From Stutzerimonas stutzeri (GTDB taxonomy: Bacteria > Pseudomonadota > Gammaproteobacteria > Pseudomonadales > Pseudomonadaceae), in NCBI GenBank assembly GCA_002345575.1, contig DDVX01000019.1:349932-413931 (forward strand): 64,000 nucleotides of DNA, written 5' to 3'. Shown piece by piece: positions 47,230 to 54,471 of the stretch. The notes beneath the pieces were generated by a model, which was given only the letters and a program-made list of their open reading frames with translations, did no database searches and was not told where the DNA came from. The translations under genes and the position numbers were made by a program. Every line of letters begins with the position of its first letter. The stretch's first letter is position 1.

Positions 47230-48429
47230 ATGGCAAAGATCAAGCTCACCAAGACCGCCGTGGAGTCGGCCCAACCCCAGGCCAAGGATGTTGAACTGCG
47301 GGATACCGTGGTGCCCGGCTTCCTGTGCAAGATTACCCCGACCGGCCGCCGGGTGTTCATGCTCCAGTACCGCACGAACTCCGGCCAGCCCCGCAAGCCC
47401 TCGCTGGGGCTGTACGGGGAGCTGACCGTCGAACAGGCACGAGTCAAGGCACAGGACTGGCTGGCCGAGGTTCGCCGGGGCGGCGACCCCGGCGGCGCCA
47501 AGGCCGAGGCGCGCAAGGCGCCCACGATGGCCGAGTTGTGCAAGAAGTTCATGGAGGACTACTCCAAGAAGCGCAACAAGCCCAGCACGCAGGACGGCTA
47601 TCAGGGCGTCATAGACCGCAACATCATCCCGCTGCTGGGCCGCAAGAAGGTGCATGACGTGAAGCGGCCCGACATTGCCGGGCTGATGGAGAAACTGGCC
47701 TACAAGCCGACCGAGGCGAACAAGACCTTCGGCGTGCTGCGCAAGATGTTCAACCTGGCCGAAGTGTGGGGCTACCGCCCGGACGGCACGAACCCGTGCC
47801 GCCACGTCCCCATGTACCCGCCGGGCAAGGAAACCCGGCTCATCGTGGACGAGGAAATGGTGCGGATCTTCCGCCAGTTGGAGAAGCTGGAGGCGGAGGG
47901 GCTGGAGAACTACGTCATCCCGCTGGCGATCCGGCTGCAATTCGAGTTCGCCGCCCGGCGCTCCGAAATCTGCCCGCTCGAATGGAGCTGGCTGGACTTC
48001 GAGAACCGGCGCGTGGTGTGGCCCGACAGCAAGGTCGGCGGCATTTCCAAGCCCATGAGCGAGGAAGCCTATCGGCTGCTTTCGACGGCGCCGCGCCGGG
48101 AGGGCTGCCCCTACGTCCTGCCATCGCCGAACGACCCGGCCAAGCACCTGACCTTTGGCGAGCACTATGGCGGCTGGTGCCGGGTGCTCAAGGCCGCCGG
48201 CGTCCCGCACGTCGGCACGCACGGCATCCGCCATCGCTCGACGACCGACATTGCCAATTCGGGCGTGCCGACCAAAGTGGGCATGAAGCTGACGGGCCAC
48301 AAGACCGTAGCGATGTTCATGCACTACGTCCACACCGAGGACAAGCCGGTGCGCGATGCGGCCGAACTGGTGGCCAGCCGGCGCCAGGCCATCACGGGCG
48401 CACGCCAGCTTGCGGAGGCGGCGGCATGA
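47230..48429 (+). CDS. int: Tyrosine-type site-specific integrase (ICE integrase)
   Basis: 399-residue integrase with an N-terminal DUF4102-type arm-binding domain (1-90), a core-binding SAM-like domain (about 95-180) and the catalytic domain. The catalytic residues are visible: Arg243 (AARRSE), His331 and Arg334 (HGIRH), His357 (LTGHK) and Tyr366 (MHYVH). It integrates and excises the element. GAGGAG lies before the ATG at 47230. Its TGA overlaps the next gene's ATG (ATGA). Confidence 0.95.
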   Translation: MAKIKLTKTAVESAQPQAKDVELRDTVVPGFLCKITPTGRRVFMLQYRTNSGQPRKPSLGLYGELTVEQARVKAQDWLAEVRRGGDPGGAKAEARKAPTMAELCKKFMEDYSKKRNKPSTQDGYQGVIDRNIIPLLGRKKVHDVKRPDIAGLMEKLAYKPTEANKTFGVLRKMFNLAEVWGYRPDGTNPCRHVPMYPPGKETRLIVDEEMVRIFRQLEKLEAEGLENYVIPLAIRLQFEFAARRSEICPLEWSWLDFENRRVVWPDSKVGGISKPMSEEAYRLLSTAPRREGCPYVLPSPNDPAKHLTFGEHYGGWCRVLKAAGVPHVGTHGIRHRSTTDIANSGVPTKVGMKLTGHKTVAMFMHYVHTEDKPVRDAAELVASRRQAITGARQLAEAAA

Positions 48430-49490
48430 ACACGCGCCGGTCATCCGCAGCATCGTCCACAGCGCCTTCGGCGCTGCTGGGCGACATTCGGGCACTGATC
48501 GAGGCGGCGCGCAAGCGCGCCGCCTCGACGGTGAATAGCGAGCTGACGATGCTCTATTGGCGCATCGGCCAGCGCATCCGCACGCAGGTCTTGGACGGGC
48601 GCCGGGGCGCTTATGGCAAGGAAGTCCTGCCCACCCTGGCGGCGCAGTTGGTGAAGGAGTACGGCGGCAGCTTTGCCGAGCAGAACCTGCGCCGCATGGT
48701 GCAGTTCGCGGCCACCTTCCCCGACGAGCAGATTCTCGTATCACTGATACGAGAATTGAGCTGGACGCACTTCATCGCCCTGATCCCGCTGAAAGACCCG
48801 CTCCAGCGGGACTACTACGCACAGATGGCGAGCACCGAACGCTGGAGCGTGCGGACGCTGCGCGAGCGCATCGACTCGATGTTGTACGAGCGCACGGCGC
48901 TGTCTCAAAAGCCGGGCGAGACGATCGCACAGGAGTTGGCGAAGATGCGCGATGCGCAGCGAATGTCGCCCGCCCTGGTCATGCGCGACCCCTACATCCT
49001 CGACTTCCTGGGGCTGCGGGACACTTGGCAAGAAGGCGACTTGGAGGCGGCGATCATCCGCGAAATGGAGTCGTTCTTGTTGGAGCTGGGCGCGGGTTTC
49101 AGCTTCGTGGCCCGGCAGAAGCGCATCCAGATCGACGGCGAGGATTTCCACCTCGACCTGCTGTTTTACAACCGCAAGCTGCGGCGGCTGGTGGCAGTGG
49201 AGTTGAAGGTCGGCGAGTTCAAGGCAGCTTTCAAGGGACAGATGGAGCTTTATCTTCGCTGGCTGGACAAGCACGAACGGGAGCCGGAGGAAGCCTCGCC
49301 GCTGGGGATCATCCTTTGCACCGGCAAGAAGCGCGAGCAGATCGAATTGCTGGAGTTGGACAAGTCGGGCATCCACGTCGCCGAGTACCTGACCGCCTTG
49401 CCGCCGAGGGGCGTGCTGGTGGAGCGGCTGCAACAAGCAACGCAACGGGCGCGGTTGCAGATCGAGCAGCGCAAGACCGACAACGAGTAG
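48426..49490 (+). CDS. DUF1016 (YhcG-like) PDDEXK nuclease-superfamily protein
   Basis: 354 residues. An N-terminal DUF1016_N helical domain (about 20-175, with LYWRIGQRI, YGGSFAEQNLRRM and LSWTHF) precedes a PDDEXK domain: Asp244 in DFHLDLLFYN and Glu259-x-Lys261 in AVELKVGEF. The nuclease residues look intact. The family occurs beside restriction-modification genes and in mobile elements; the role is unproven. Start is coupled to the integrase by a 4-bp overlap, so both are probably expressed together. Confidence 0.9.
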   Translation: MNTRRSSAASSTAPSALLGDIRALIEAARKRAASTVNSELTMLYWRIGQRIRTQVLDGRRGAYGKEVLPTLAAQLVKEYGGSFAEQNLRRMVQFAATFPDEQILVSLIRELSWTHFIALIPLKDPLQRDYYAQMASTERWSVRTLRERIDSMLYERTALSQKPGETIAQELAKMRDAQRMSPALVMRDPYILDFLGLRDTWQEGDLEAAIIREMESFLLELGAGFSFVARQKRIQIDGEDFHLDLLFYNRKLRRLVAVELKVGEFKAAFKGQMELYLRWLDKHEREPEEASPLGIILCTGKKREQIELLELDKSGIHVAEYLTALPPRGVLVERLQQATQRARLQIEQRKTDNE

Positions 49491-49842
49491 TCCTGTCTCA
49501 AGCAGTCGGGCGTCCCGGCGTGCCGCCGTCGCGCTGTCGTGCTGCGCATCGAGCCTCGCTGCGCGAGTCTCGCCCCTGTCGGGCTTCCATCACTGACGCC
49601 TCCGGCCCGGCTCGCTGATCCGCGCCTGCGCGCTTCGCTTGCCAAAAACCCGCGTGCGTGGGGTGGTGTGAGGGGGCGGTCTTGCTGTGTCCCTTCACCG
49701 TATCACGGCGTTCTCGCCGTGCAAGGGCTGCGCGCGCCTTGCGCGCTTGCGTCCTGGCGGCCGTCTGCGACCCCTGACTGCTGCGCTGCGCCGTGAGGGC
49801 GACGGTTCCGGGCAATTCCGCCCTTGCAACCGGAGAACCGTC
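49491..49842. other. Gene-free G+C-rich gap with repeat copy A
   Basis: 352 bp. Contains the 18-bp core CTGCGCGCTTCGCTTGCC (49626-49643) and is closely related over about 240 bp (49594-49842) to 51920-52164. The upstream part (about 49529-49592, GCGCTGTCGTGC... to ...GGGCTTCCATC) is related to 53090-53155. No protein was judged real here. Confidence 0.75.
49594..49842 (+). repeat. Intergenic direct repeat copy A
   Basis: Shares long stretches with copy B (51920-52164): GCCTCCGGCCCGG, the 18-bp core, AAAACCxGCGTGCGTGG, CACGGCGTTCTCGCCGT, GGCGGCCGTC, TGACCCCTGACTGC-type and GGGCAATTCCGCCC, ending just before a gene start in both cases. Confidence 0.85.
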
Positions 49843-50235
49843 ATGAACGACAAATCACACGTTTCCCTCGAACAGCACGTTTGCCTGGTCTGCGGCACGG
49901 CGTTCGACACCGGCGCGATCCTGCTGGACAAGCGCCTGCGCGCGAGCATGGAGCGCCACACGGCGACCGGCTGGGGCCTGTGCCCCGAGCATCAGAAGCT
50001 GGCCGACGATGGCTTTGTCGCGCTGGTCGAATGCGATCCGCAGCGCAGCGGGTCGCAGGCTGGCGGGCGCATGAAGCCCGAGCAGGCATACCGGACCGGC
50101 CGGCTGGCCCATCTGCGGCGCACGGTGTTCGCGCAGGTGTTCAACGTGCCGATCGCGGACGAGCAGGCTTGCGTGTTCGTTGAGCCTGGCGTGATCGAGC
50201 AGTTGCAGTCGATGACAGCGCCGGCGGCGGGCTGA
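49843..50235 (+). CDS. ICE accessory protein, possible zinc-ribbon-like N-terminus, unknown function
   Basis: 130 residues, not recognised as a named family. HVCLVCGTAFDTG (CxxC) and GLCPEHQKLADDGF could supply Cys/His zinc ligands, followed by a hydrophilic middle and a C-terminal IADEQACVFVEPGVIEQL. CGGAGA lies upstream of the ATG. It sits between repeat copy A and the metal-efflux cassette, and similar small genes are common in this part of Tn4371-like elements. Confidence 0.7.
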   Translation: MNDKSHVSLEQHVCLVCGTAFDTGAILLDKRLRASMERHTATGWGLCPEHQKLADDGFVALVECDPQRSGSQAGGRMKPEQAYRTGRLAHLRRTVFAQVFNVPIADEQACVFVEPGVIEQLQSMTAPAAG

Positions 50236-50283
50236 TTGCGTCGTGCGGCCTTCGGTGCGTCGCTCCTTCGCGGGCGGCGCACA

Positions 50284-50312
50284 TTTTCATATCCCCCCAG
50301 GGGGGATACAAT
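50284..50312 (+). promoter_or_regulatory. Promoter of the repressor gene with 19-bp G-tract palindromic operator in the spacer
   Basis: Candidate -35 TTTTCA (50284-50289) and -10 TACAAT (50307-50312) are 17 bp apart. The spacer is filled by the perfect palindrome TATCCCCCC-A-GGGGGGATA (50290-50308), the G-tract operator type used by CsoR/RcnR/FrmR repressors. The expected transcription start (about 50319) coincides with the ATG, and there is no ribosome binding site, so the mRNA may be leaderless. Confidence 0.75.
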
Positions 50313-50318
50313 TGCCAC

Positions 50319-50576
50319 ATGAACGCGACACACAAGCACTCAACCCATCCCGATCTCGTGAAGCGGCTGAAACGCGCCGATGGTCATCTTCGGCACGTCA
50401 TAGGGATGATCGAAAGTGGCGAATCCTGTCTCGACATCGCCCGCCAGCTCGCGGCGGTGGAAAGCGCGGTGACGGCCGCAAAGCGCGTCCTGATCCACGA
50501 CCACATCGACCATTGCCTGGCCCATGACGAAGACTCCGTTTTGACCGAAATGAAGGCACTGACCAAACTGCTCTGA
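50319..50576 (+). CDS. Metal-sensing repressor of the CsoR/RcnR/FrmR family
   Basis: 85-residue all-helical DUF156 protein. Cys37 (GESCLDIA), His62 (LIHDHI) and further His/Cys (His65, Cys66), plus an N-terminal His-rich stretch (THKHSTHPD), fit a metal sensor of the RcnR/NreA/DmeR type rather than the formaldehyde sensor. Binding the cognate metal should release the G-tract operator immediately upstream. Ends 9 bp before the MFS transporter it presumably controls. Nickel or cobalt is the likely effector by analogy; not proven. Confidence 0.88.
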   Translation: MNATHKHSTHPDLVKRLKRADGHLRHVIGMIESGESCLDIARQLAAVESAVTAAKRVLIHDHIDHCLAHDEDSVLTEMKALTKLL

Positions 50577-50585
50577 GGCCCGCCG

Positions 50586-51896
50586 ATGCTCTCCGTCCTG
50601 AAGAACCGTACCTATCGTCACCTGTTCGCCGCTCAGGTGATTGCGCTTGTCGGCACCGGCCTGATGACGGTGGCCCTTGGCCTGCTTGCCTACGATCTGG
50701 CCGGGGCGAATGCCGGCGCGGTACTCGGGACGGCACTCGCAATCAAGATGCTGGCCTATGTCGGAGTCGCCCCGGTCGCGCAGGCGTTCGCCGACCGGCT
50801 GCCGCGACGGTCGTTGCTCGTTGCCCTTGACCTAGTACGAGCATCCGTTGCGCTCTGCCTGCCCTTTGTCAGCGAAATCTGGCAAATCTATCTGCTGATC
50901 TTCGTCTTGCAGGCGGCGTCCGCAGGCTTCACGCCGACCTTTCAAGCCACTATCCCGGACATCCTTCCCGACGAAGACGAGTACACGAAAGCACTGTCGC
51001 TTTCCCGGCTGGCCTACGATTTGGAAAGCCTGATTTCCCCGATGCTGGCCGCCGCGCTACTGACGGTCATCAGCTTCCACAACCTGTTTGCCGGAACGGT
51101 TCTCGGCTTCCTCGTGTCAGCCGCGCTTGTGGTCAGCGTGAGGCTTCCCACAACCGTTCCCGGCCCGCGTCGTGGCATATGGGATCGCACTACGCGGGGC
51201 ACGCGCATTTACCTCGCCACGCCGCGCCTTCGGGGTCTGCTGGCGATCAGCCTCGCGGTGGCAGCAGCGGGGTCAATGGTGATCGTGAACACGGTGGTCA
51301 TCGTGAAGGCACGCTTCGGCCTGGGCGAATCCGAGGTAGCGTGGGCGCTGGCGGCCTTCGGAGGCGGGTCGATGGTTGCGGCCTTCGCGCTGCCTCGCCT
51401 GCTCGACAAGATTGCTGATCGGCCTGTCATGATTGCGGGAGCGACGATGCTGGTTGTGGGAACGGCAGCCGGGGCAATGATTCCGACATATGCCGTTCTG
51501 GTGGTGATCTGGTTGGTGGTCGGCTTCGGCTACAGCGTGGCGCAAACACCTTCCGGCCGGCTGTTGCGCCGCTCCGCTCACCCCGAGGATCGCCCCGCGG
51601 TCTTTGCCGCGCAATTCGCCCTCTCCCATGCGTGTTGGCTCATTTGCTATCCCTTGGCCGGTCGCTTCGGCGCTGCCTTTGGGCTGCAATCGACCTTCAT
51701 CATCATGTCGCTGATTGGTCTTGTCGGAGTGGGACTGGCGCTGTGGCTCTGGCCCGCTAGTGATTCTTCCGACATCGCCCACGATCACCCTGATCTACCG
51801 CCAGATCATCCTCACTTGCGCGAACATGCAGACCGAGGCGGGCACCGTCATCCCATGATCGTTGACGATCTGCACCGGGACTGGGCGCGCATTTAA
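50586..51896 (+). CDS. MFS efflux transporter with His-rich C-terminal tail (NreB-like)
   Basis: 436-residue major facilitator with 12 predicted TM helices (N-terminus KNRTYRHLFAAQVIALVGTG; AFADRLPRRSL loop between TM2 and TM3). The last 45 residues are rich in His, Asp and Pro (HDHPDLPPDHPHLREH, GGHRHP), as in nickel exporters of the NreB group. Downstream of the metal-sensing repressor, so probably a metal efflux cassette, nickel most likely. It is cargo between the repeat copies A and B. Confidence 0.85.
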   Translation: MLSVLKNRTYRHLFAAQVIALVGTGLMTVALGLLAYDLAGANAGAVLGTALAIKMLAYVGVAPVAQAFADRLPRRSLLVALDLVRASVALCLPFVSEIWQIYLLIFVLQAASAGFTPTFQATIPDILPDEDEYTKALSLSRLAYDLESLISPMLAAALLTVISFHNLFAGTVLGFLVSAALVVSVRLPTTVPGPRRGIWDRTTRGTRIYLATPRLRGLLAISLAVAAAGSMVIVNTVVIVKARFGLGESEVAWALAAFGGGSMVAAFALPRLLDKIADRPVMIAGATMLVVGTAAGAMIPTYAVLVVIWLVVGFGYSVAQTPSGRLLRRSAHPEDRPAVFAAQFALSHACWLICYPLAGRFGAAFGLQSTFIIMSLIGLVGVGLALWLWPASDSSDIAHDHPDLPPDHPHLREHADRGGHRHPMIVDDLHRDWARI

Positions 51897-52164
51897 GAAC
51901 TGCCCGCCTTTCACATCGCTGATGCCTCCGGCCCGGATTGCTATTCGGGCCTGCGCGCTTCGCTTGCCAAAAACCGCGTGCGTGGAGGTGCGAGGGAGGC
52001 GGTCTTGCTGTCCCCTTCATCGTGCCACGGCGTTCTCGCCGTCAAGGGCTGCGCGCCGATGGCGCTTGCGTTCTGGCGGCCGTCGTTGACCCCTGACTGC
52101 TTGCGCTGCGCCGTGCCCCGGAAGGGTCGGGCAATTCCGCCCGGCAACCTTTCAGGAGTTCACC
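51897..52164. other. Gene-free gap with repeat copy B
   Basis: 268 bp with the 18-bp core at 51951-51968, preceded by a hairpin-capable GGCCCG...CGGGCC. Its close match to copy A (49594-49842) is described there. Confidence 0.75.
51920..52164 (+). repeat. Intergenic direct repeat copy B
   Basis: Second long copy, same orientation as A. With A it brackets a 2.1-kb segment carrying the 130-residue gene, the repressor and the transporter. Confidence 0.85.
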
Positions 52165-52515
52165 ATGAACAACGCACTCATCACTGACGAGCAGCGCATC
52201 GTGCTGCTGGCCAACGGCCGCGAATCCTTGGAGAACCCGGACTTCGATCCGGCACCCGTGGTCAAGCTGTTTACGCCGGACGCCGGCGCGACCTGGCTGC
52301 TGACCGAGATTGATCCCGATGACCACGACCACGCCTTTGGTCTTTGTGACCTGGGCCTGGGTGCGCCAGAAATCGCCTGGGTCAGCCTGGGCGAGCTGGC
52401 GACGGTGCGCGGCAGGCTGGGCCTGCCGATCGAGCGCGACCTGTCTTTCCGCGCCGAGAAGCGGTTGAGCGCCTACGCGCGCGATGCGCGGCTGGCCGGG
52501 CGGATCGCTGTCTGA
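52165..52515 (+). CDS. DUF2958 family protein (first paralogue)
   Basis: 116 residues. The pattern VVKLFTPDAGATWLLTEIDPDD...AFGLCDLGLGAPEIAWVSL is typical of DUF2958, a family common in ICEs and plasmids with no known function. GAGTT and CAGGAG lie upstream of the ATG. The second paralogue (58822-59172) shares LFTPDA, TWLL, DLG(I/L)G and the LSEYTRL/LSAYARD-like C-terminus. A perfect 8-bp hairpin (52526-52545) follows the stop. Confidence 0.85.
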   Translation: MNNALITDEQRIVLLANGRESLENPDFDPAPVVKLFTPDAGATWLLTEIDPDDHDHAFGLCDLGLGAPEIAWVSLGELATVRGRLGLPIERDLSFRAEKRLSAYARDARLAGRIAV

Positions 52516-52525
52516 GCCGGCCCTC

Positions 52526-52545
52526 GGAGCGCCGCAAGGCGCTCC
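52526..52545 (+). terminator. GC-rich hairpin after DUF2958 gene
   Basis: GGAGCGCC / GGCGCTCC, closed by GCAA; followed by TTGCGCTTTTCC, a poor T tract. The next gene follows after 36 bp, so it may act as an attenuator. Confidence 0.45.
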
Positions 52546-52580
52546 TTGCGCTTTTCCAACCTTCGCAGGAGATCAATGCC

Positions 52581-52859
52581 ATGAGCAGCCATCACGACTA
52601 CATCATCGAAATCACGGCGCAGCACGATGCGCTCAAGCCGTTCGCGCCGGAGAACGGCCAGCCCCTGCGCTTCAAGATCGGCGACGCGGTGATCTACACC
52701 AACGAGTTTGGCGCGCAGTTCCGGCGCCGCGTCACCGGGTTCTACCAGCCCACCGGGCTGTCGGGTCTGTACGCGCGTGGTGCGCGCTACCTGCTGGACT
52801 CGTCATCGCCGTGGATGCCGGTATCGGAATCCAGCCTGCGCCCTGACGACTCGGCGTGA
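52581..52859 (+). CDS. ICE accessory protein, unknown function
   Basis: 92 residues, not recognised as a named family. It begins with MSSHHDYIIEITAQHDALKP and has a compact core FKIGDAVIYTNEFGAQFRRRVTGFYQP, suggesting a small beta-barrel-like domain. CAGGAG upstream supports the ATG. Same strand and G+C as neighbours; probably in one transcript with the preceding DUF2958 gene. Its end abuts the long repeat-rich gap. Confidence 0.7.
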   Translation: MSSHHDYIIEITAQHDALKPFAPENGQPLRFKIGDAVIYTNEFGAQFRRRVTGFYQPTGLSGLYARGARYLLDSSSPWMPVSESSLRPDDSA

Positions 52860-52879
52860 TGCCTACGCGCCCCTTGTGG

Positions 52880-52986
52880 GGCGCTGCGCGCTTCGCTTGC
52901 CTCCAGGGAAAGCCCTGCGGGCTATCCCCGCCGCGCGGTGCTTGGCGCCCCTCAAAGACCGCCGAACCGGCTGCGCCGGATCGGCC
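52880..52986. repeat. Intergenic repeat copy C
   Basis: About 107 bp matching 57225-57331 with only scattered substitutions and a one-base G-run indel. It includes the 18-bp core (52884-52901) and a stem-loop CCGGC-TGC-GCCGG. Confidence 0.9.
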
Positions 52987-53187
52987 AGACCACAGCAGTC
53001 GTTGTCGAACCTGTTTCCCCATGACTGACGCATGAGCTTGTGCATCGAGCATTGAATGCTGTGCGTCCCCGGCCAAGAAACATGGCCGGTCGCGCTGTCG
53101 TGCGCGCTGCGCATCGAGCCGCCTGCGGCGTCTCGCCCCTTCCGGGCTTCCATCGTTCCCTCGCTCCGCTCGGCTGACGCCTCAGGC

Positions 53188-53225
53188 CCGGATTCCTAGA
53201 TCCGGGCCTGCGCGCTTCGCTTGCC
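53188..53225. repeat. Intergenic repeat copy D (core and palindrome)
   Basis: Palindrome CCGGATTCCTAGATCCGG directly followed by the 18-bp core CTGCGCGCTTCGCTTGCC (53208-53225). Confidence 0.8.
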
Positions 53226-53504
53226 GTGCGGTCGGCGTGTGGGGAAGGCCGTTGCCTTGTCCAGCCGTCTTCCCTGACTCCATCACCTTGTCCGCGACTG
53301 TAGCCCGCGGCCGTGTGCCGTCAAGGCGCGCAGGGCCGTGTCCTCGCTTCGCTGCGGGCCGCACCAACCCTGCGCTTGCCTCCTTGACGACCCCCGTCCG
53401 CGCGCTCCTGACCGTCGCGGGCGATGAACTCAGGAAAGACGGTGGCAACAGGGCCAACCGGGTTCCTCGTGCCGACCGCACCGAACAGCCGAAAGGCTGG
53501 GCTT

Positions 53505-53522
53505 CCGAATCTAGGAATCCGG
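53505..53522. repeat. Inverted partner of the copy D palindrome
   Basis: CCGAATCTAGGAATCCGG is the reverse complement of 53188-53205 with one mismatch, about 300 bp away. Confidence 0.75.
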
Positions 53523-53568
53523 TGTGCGGTGAACAGCAAACCCTTTTTTCTTTGTCAGGAGAAATGCC

Positions 53569-54393
53569 ATGCAACTCGCATCCCGCTTCGCTTCCCGTTC
53601 CCCGGTGCTGCGTTCGGAACGTCCCTTGTCCGATGACCAAATCCGGGCCGTGGCCCCGTCCATCTTCGCGGACGCCCCGCACGAAAGCCGCTCGCAGCGG
53701 TACAGCTACATCCCCACCGCGACCGTGCTGCAAGAACTGCGCGGGGAAGGCTTCGAGCCTTTCATGGTGACGCAAACCCGCGTGCGCCACGACGACCGCC
53801 GCGACTACACGAAGCACATGATCCGGCTGCGCCACGCCAGCCAGATCAACGGCCGCGAGGCCAACGAAATCATCCTGCTGAACTCCCATGACGGCACCAG
53901 CAGCTATCAGATGCTGGCCGGGATGTTCCGCTTCGTTTGCAGCAATGGCCTTGTCTGCGGCGACACCGTGGCCGACGTGCGCGTGCCGCACAAGGGCGAC
54001 GTGGCGGCGCATGTGATCGAAGGCGCTTACGAAGTCCTGCACGGCTTCGACCGGGCGCATGAATCCCGCGATGCCATGCGCGCCATCACGCTGGACGCCG
54101 GGGAATCGGAAGTGTTCGCCCGCGCTGCGCTGGCGTTGAAGTACGACGAGGACAAGCCCGCGCCCATCACGGAATCGCAAATCCTGATGCCGCGCCGCCA
54201 CGACGACGACCGCCGCGACCTGTGGAGCGTGTTCAACCGCACGCAGGAGAACTTGACCAAAGGCGGCCTGTCCGCCCGCGCCGCGAATGGCCGCCGCCAG
54301 ACCACCCGGCCCGTGCAGGGCATCGACCAAAGCGTGCGCCTCAATCGCGCCCTGTGGCTGCTGGCCGATGGCCTGCGCCAGTTGAAAGCCTGA
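53569..54393 (+). CDS. DUF932 family protein
   Basis: 274 residues of the DUF932 (phage/plasmid-like) family. HMIRLRH, NSHDGTSSYQMLAGMFRFVC and SNGLVCGD are characteristic. The function is unknown, but the family is nearly always on plasmids, ICEs and phages, frequently beside ParB-like genes as here. The ATG is preceded by AGGAGAAA. A 78-bp gap separates it from the ParB-like gene, and both are probably one transcript. Confidence 0.85.
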   Translation: MQLASRFASRSPVLRSERPLSDDQIRAVAPSIFADAPHESRSQRYSYIPTATVLQELRGEGFEPFMVTQTRVRHDDRRDYTKHMIRLRHASQINGREANEIILLNSHDGTSSYQMLAGMFRFVCSNGLVCGDTVADVRVPHKGDVAAHVIEGAYEVLHGFDRAHESRDAMRAITLDAGESEVFARAALALKYDEDKPAPITESQILMPRRHDDDRRDLWSVFNRTQENLTKGGLSARAANGRRQTTRPVQGIDQSVRLNRALWLLADGLRQLKA

Positions 54394-54471
54394 ATCCCCA
54401 CGCGGCAGGGGCAGGCAGCAGCCCTTGCCGCTTCTCTCGCTGCTGCATCCCAACCGCAAGGAGTCATCACC

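Larger units (their letters stand above)
52860..53568. other. 709-bp gene-free repeat-rich gap
   Basis: Contains repeat copy C (52880-52986), a second unit with the 18-bp core at 53208-53225 preceded by the palindromic CCGGATTCCTAGATCCGG (53188-53205), and an inverted near-copy of that palindrome at 53505-53522. The frame at 53237-53770 and the long minus-strand frame are judged to be spurious. The last 20 bp carry the DUF932 ribosome binding site (AGGAGA). Confidence 0.7.

Noticed and set aside
47125..48744. 539-codon minus-strand ORF antisense to the integrase
   Set aside because: Shadow frame; the integrase on the plus strand has all catalytic residues.
53237..53770. Plus-strand ORF of 177 codons in the repeat-rich gap
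   Set aside because: It overlaps the well-supported DUF932 gene in another frame, has no ribosome binding site and its sequence is a biased Arg/Pro/Ser mix typical of G+C-rich non-coding frames.
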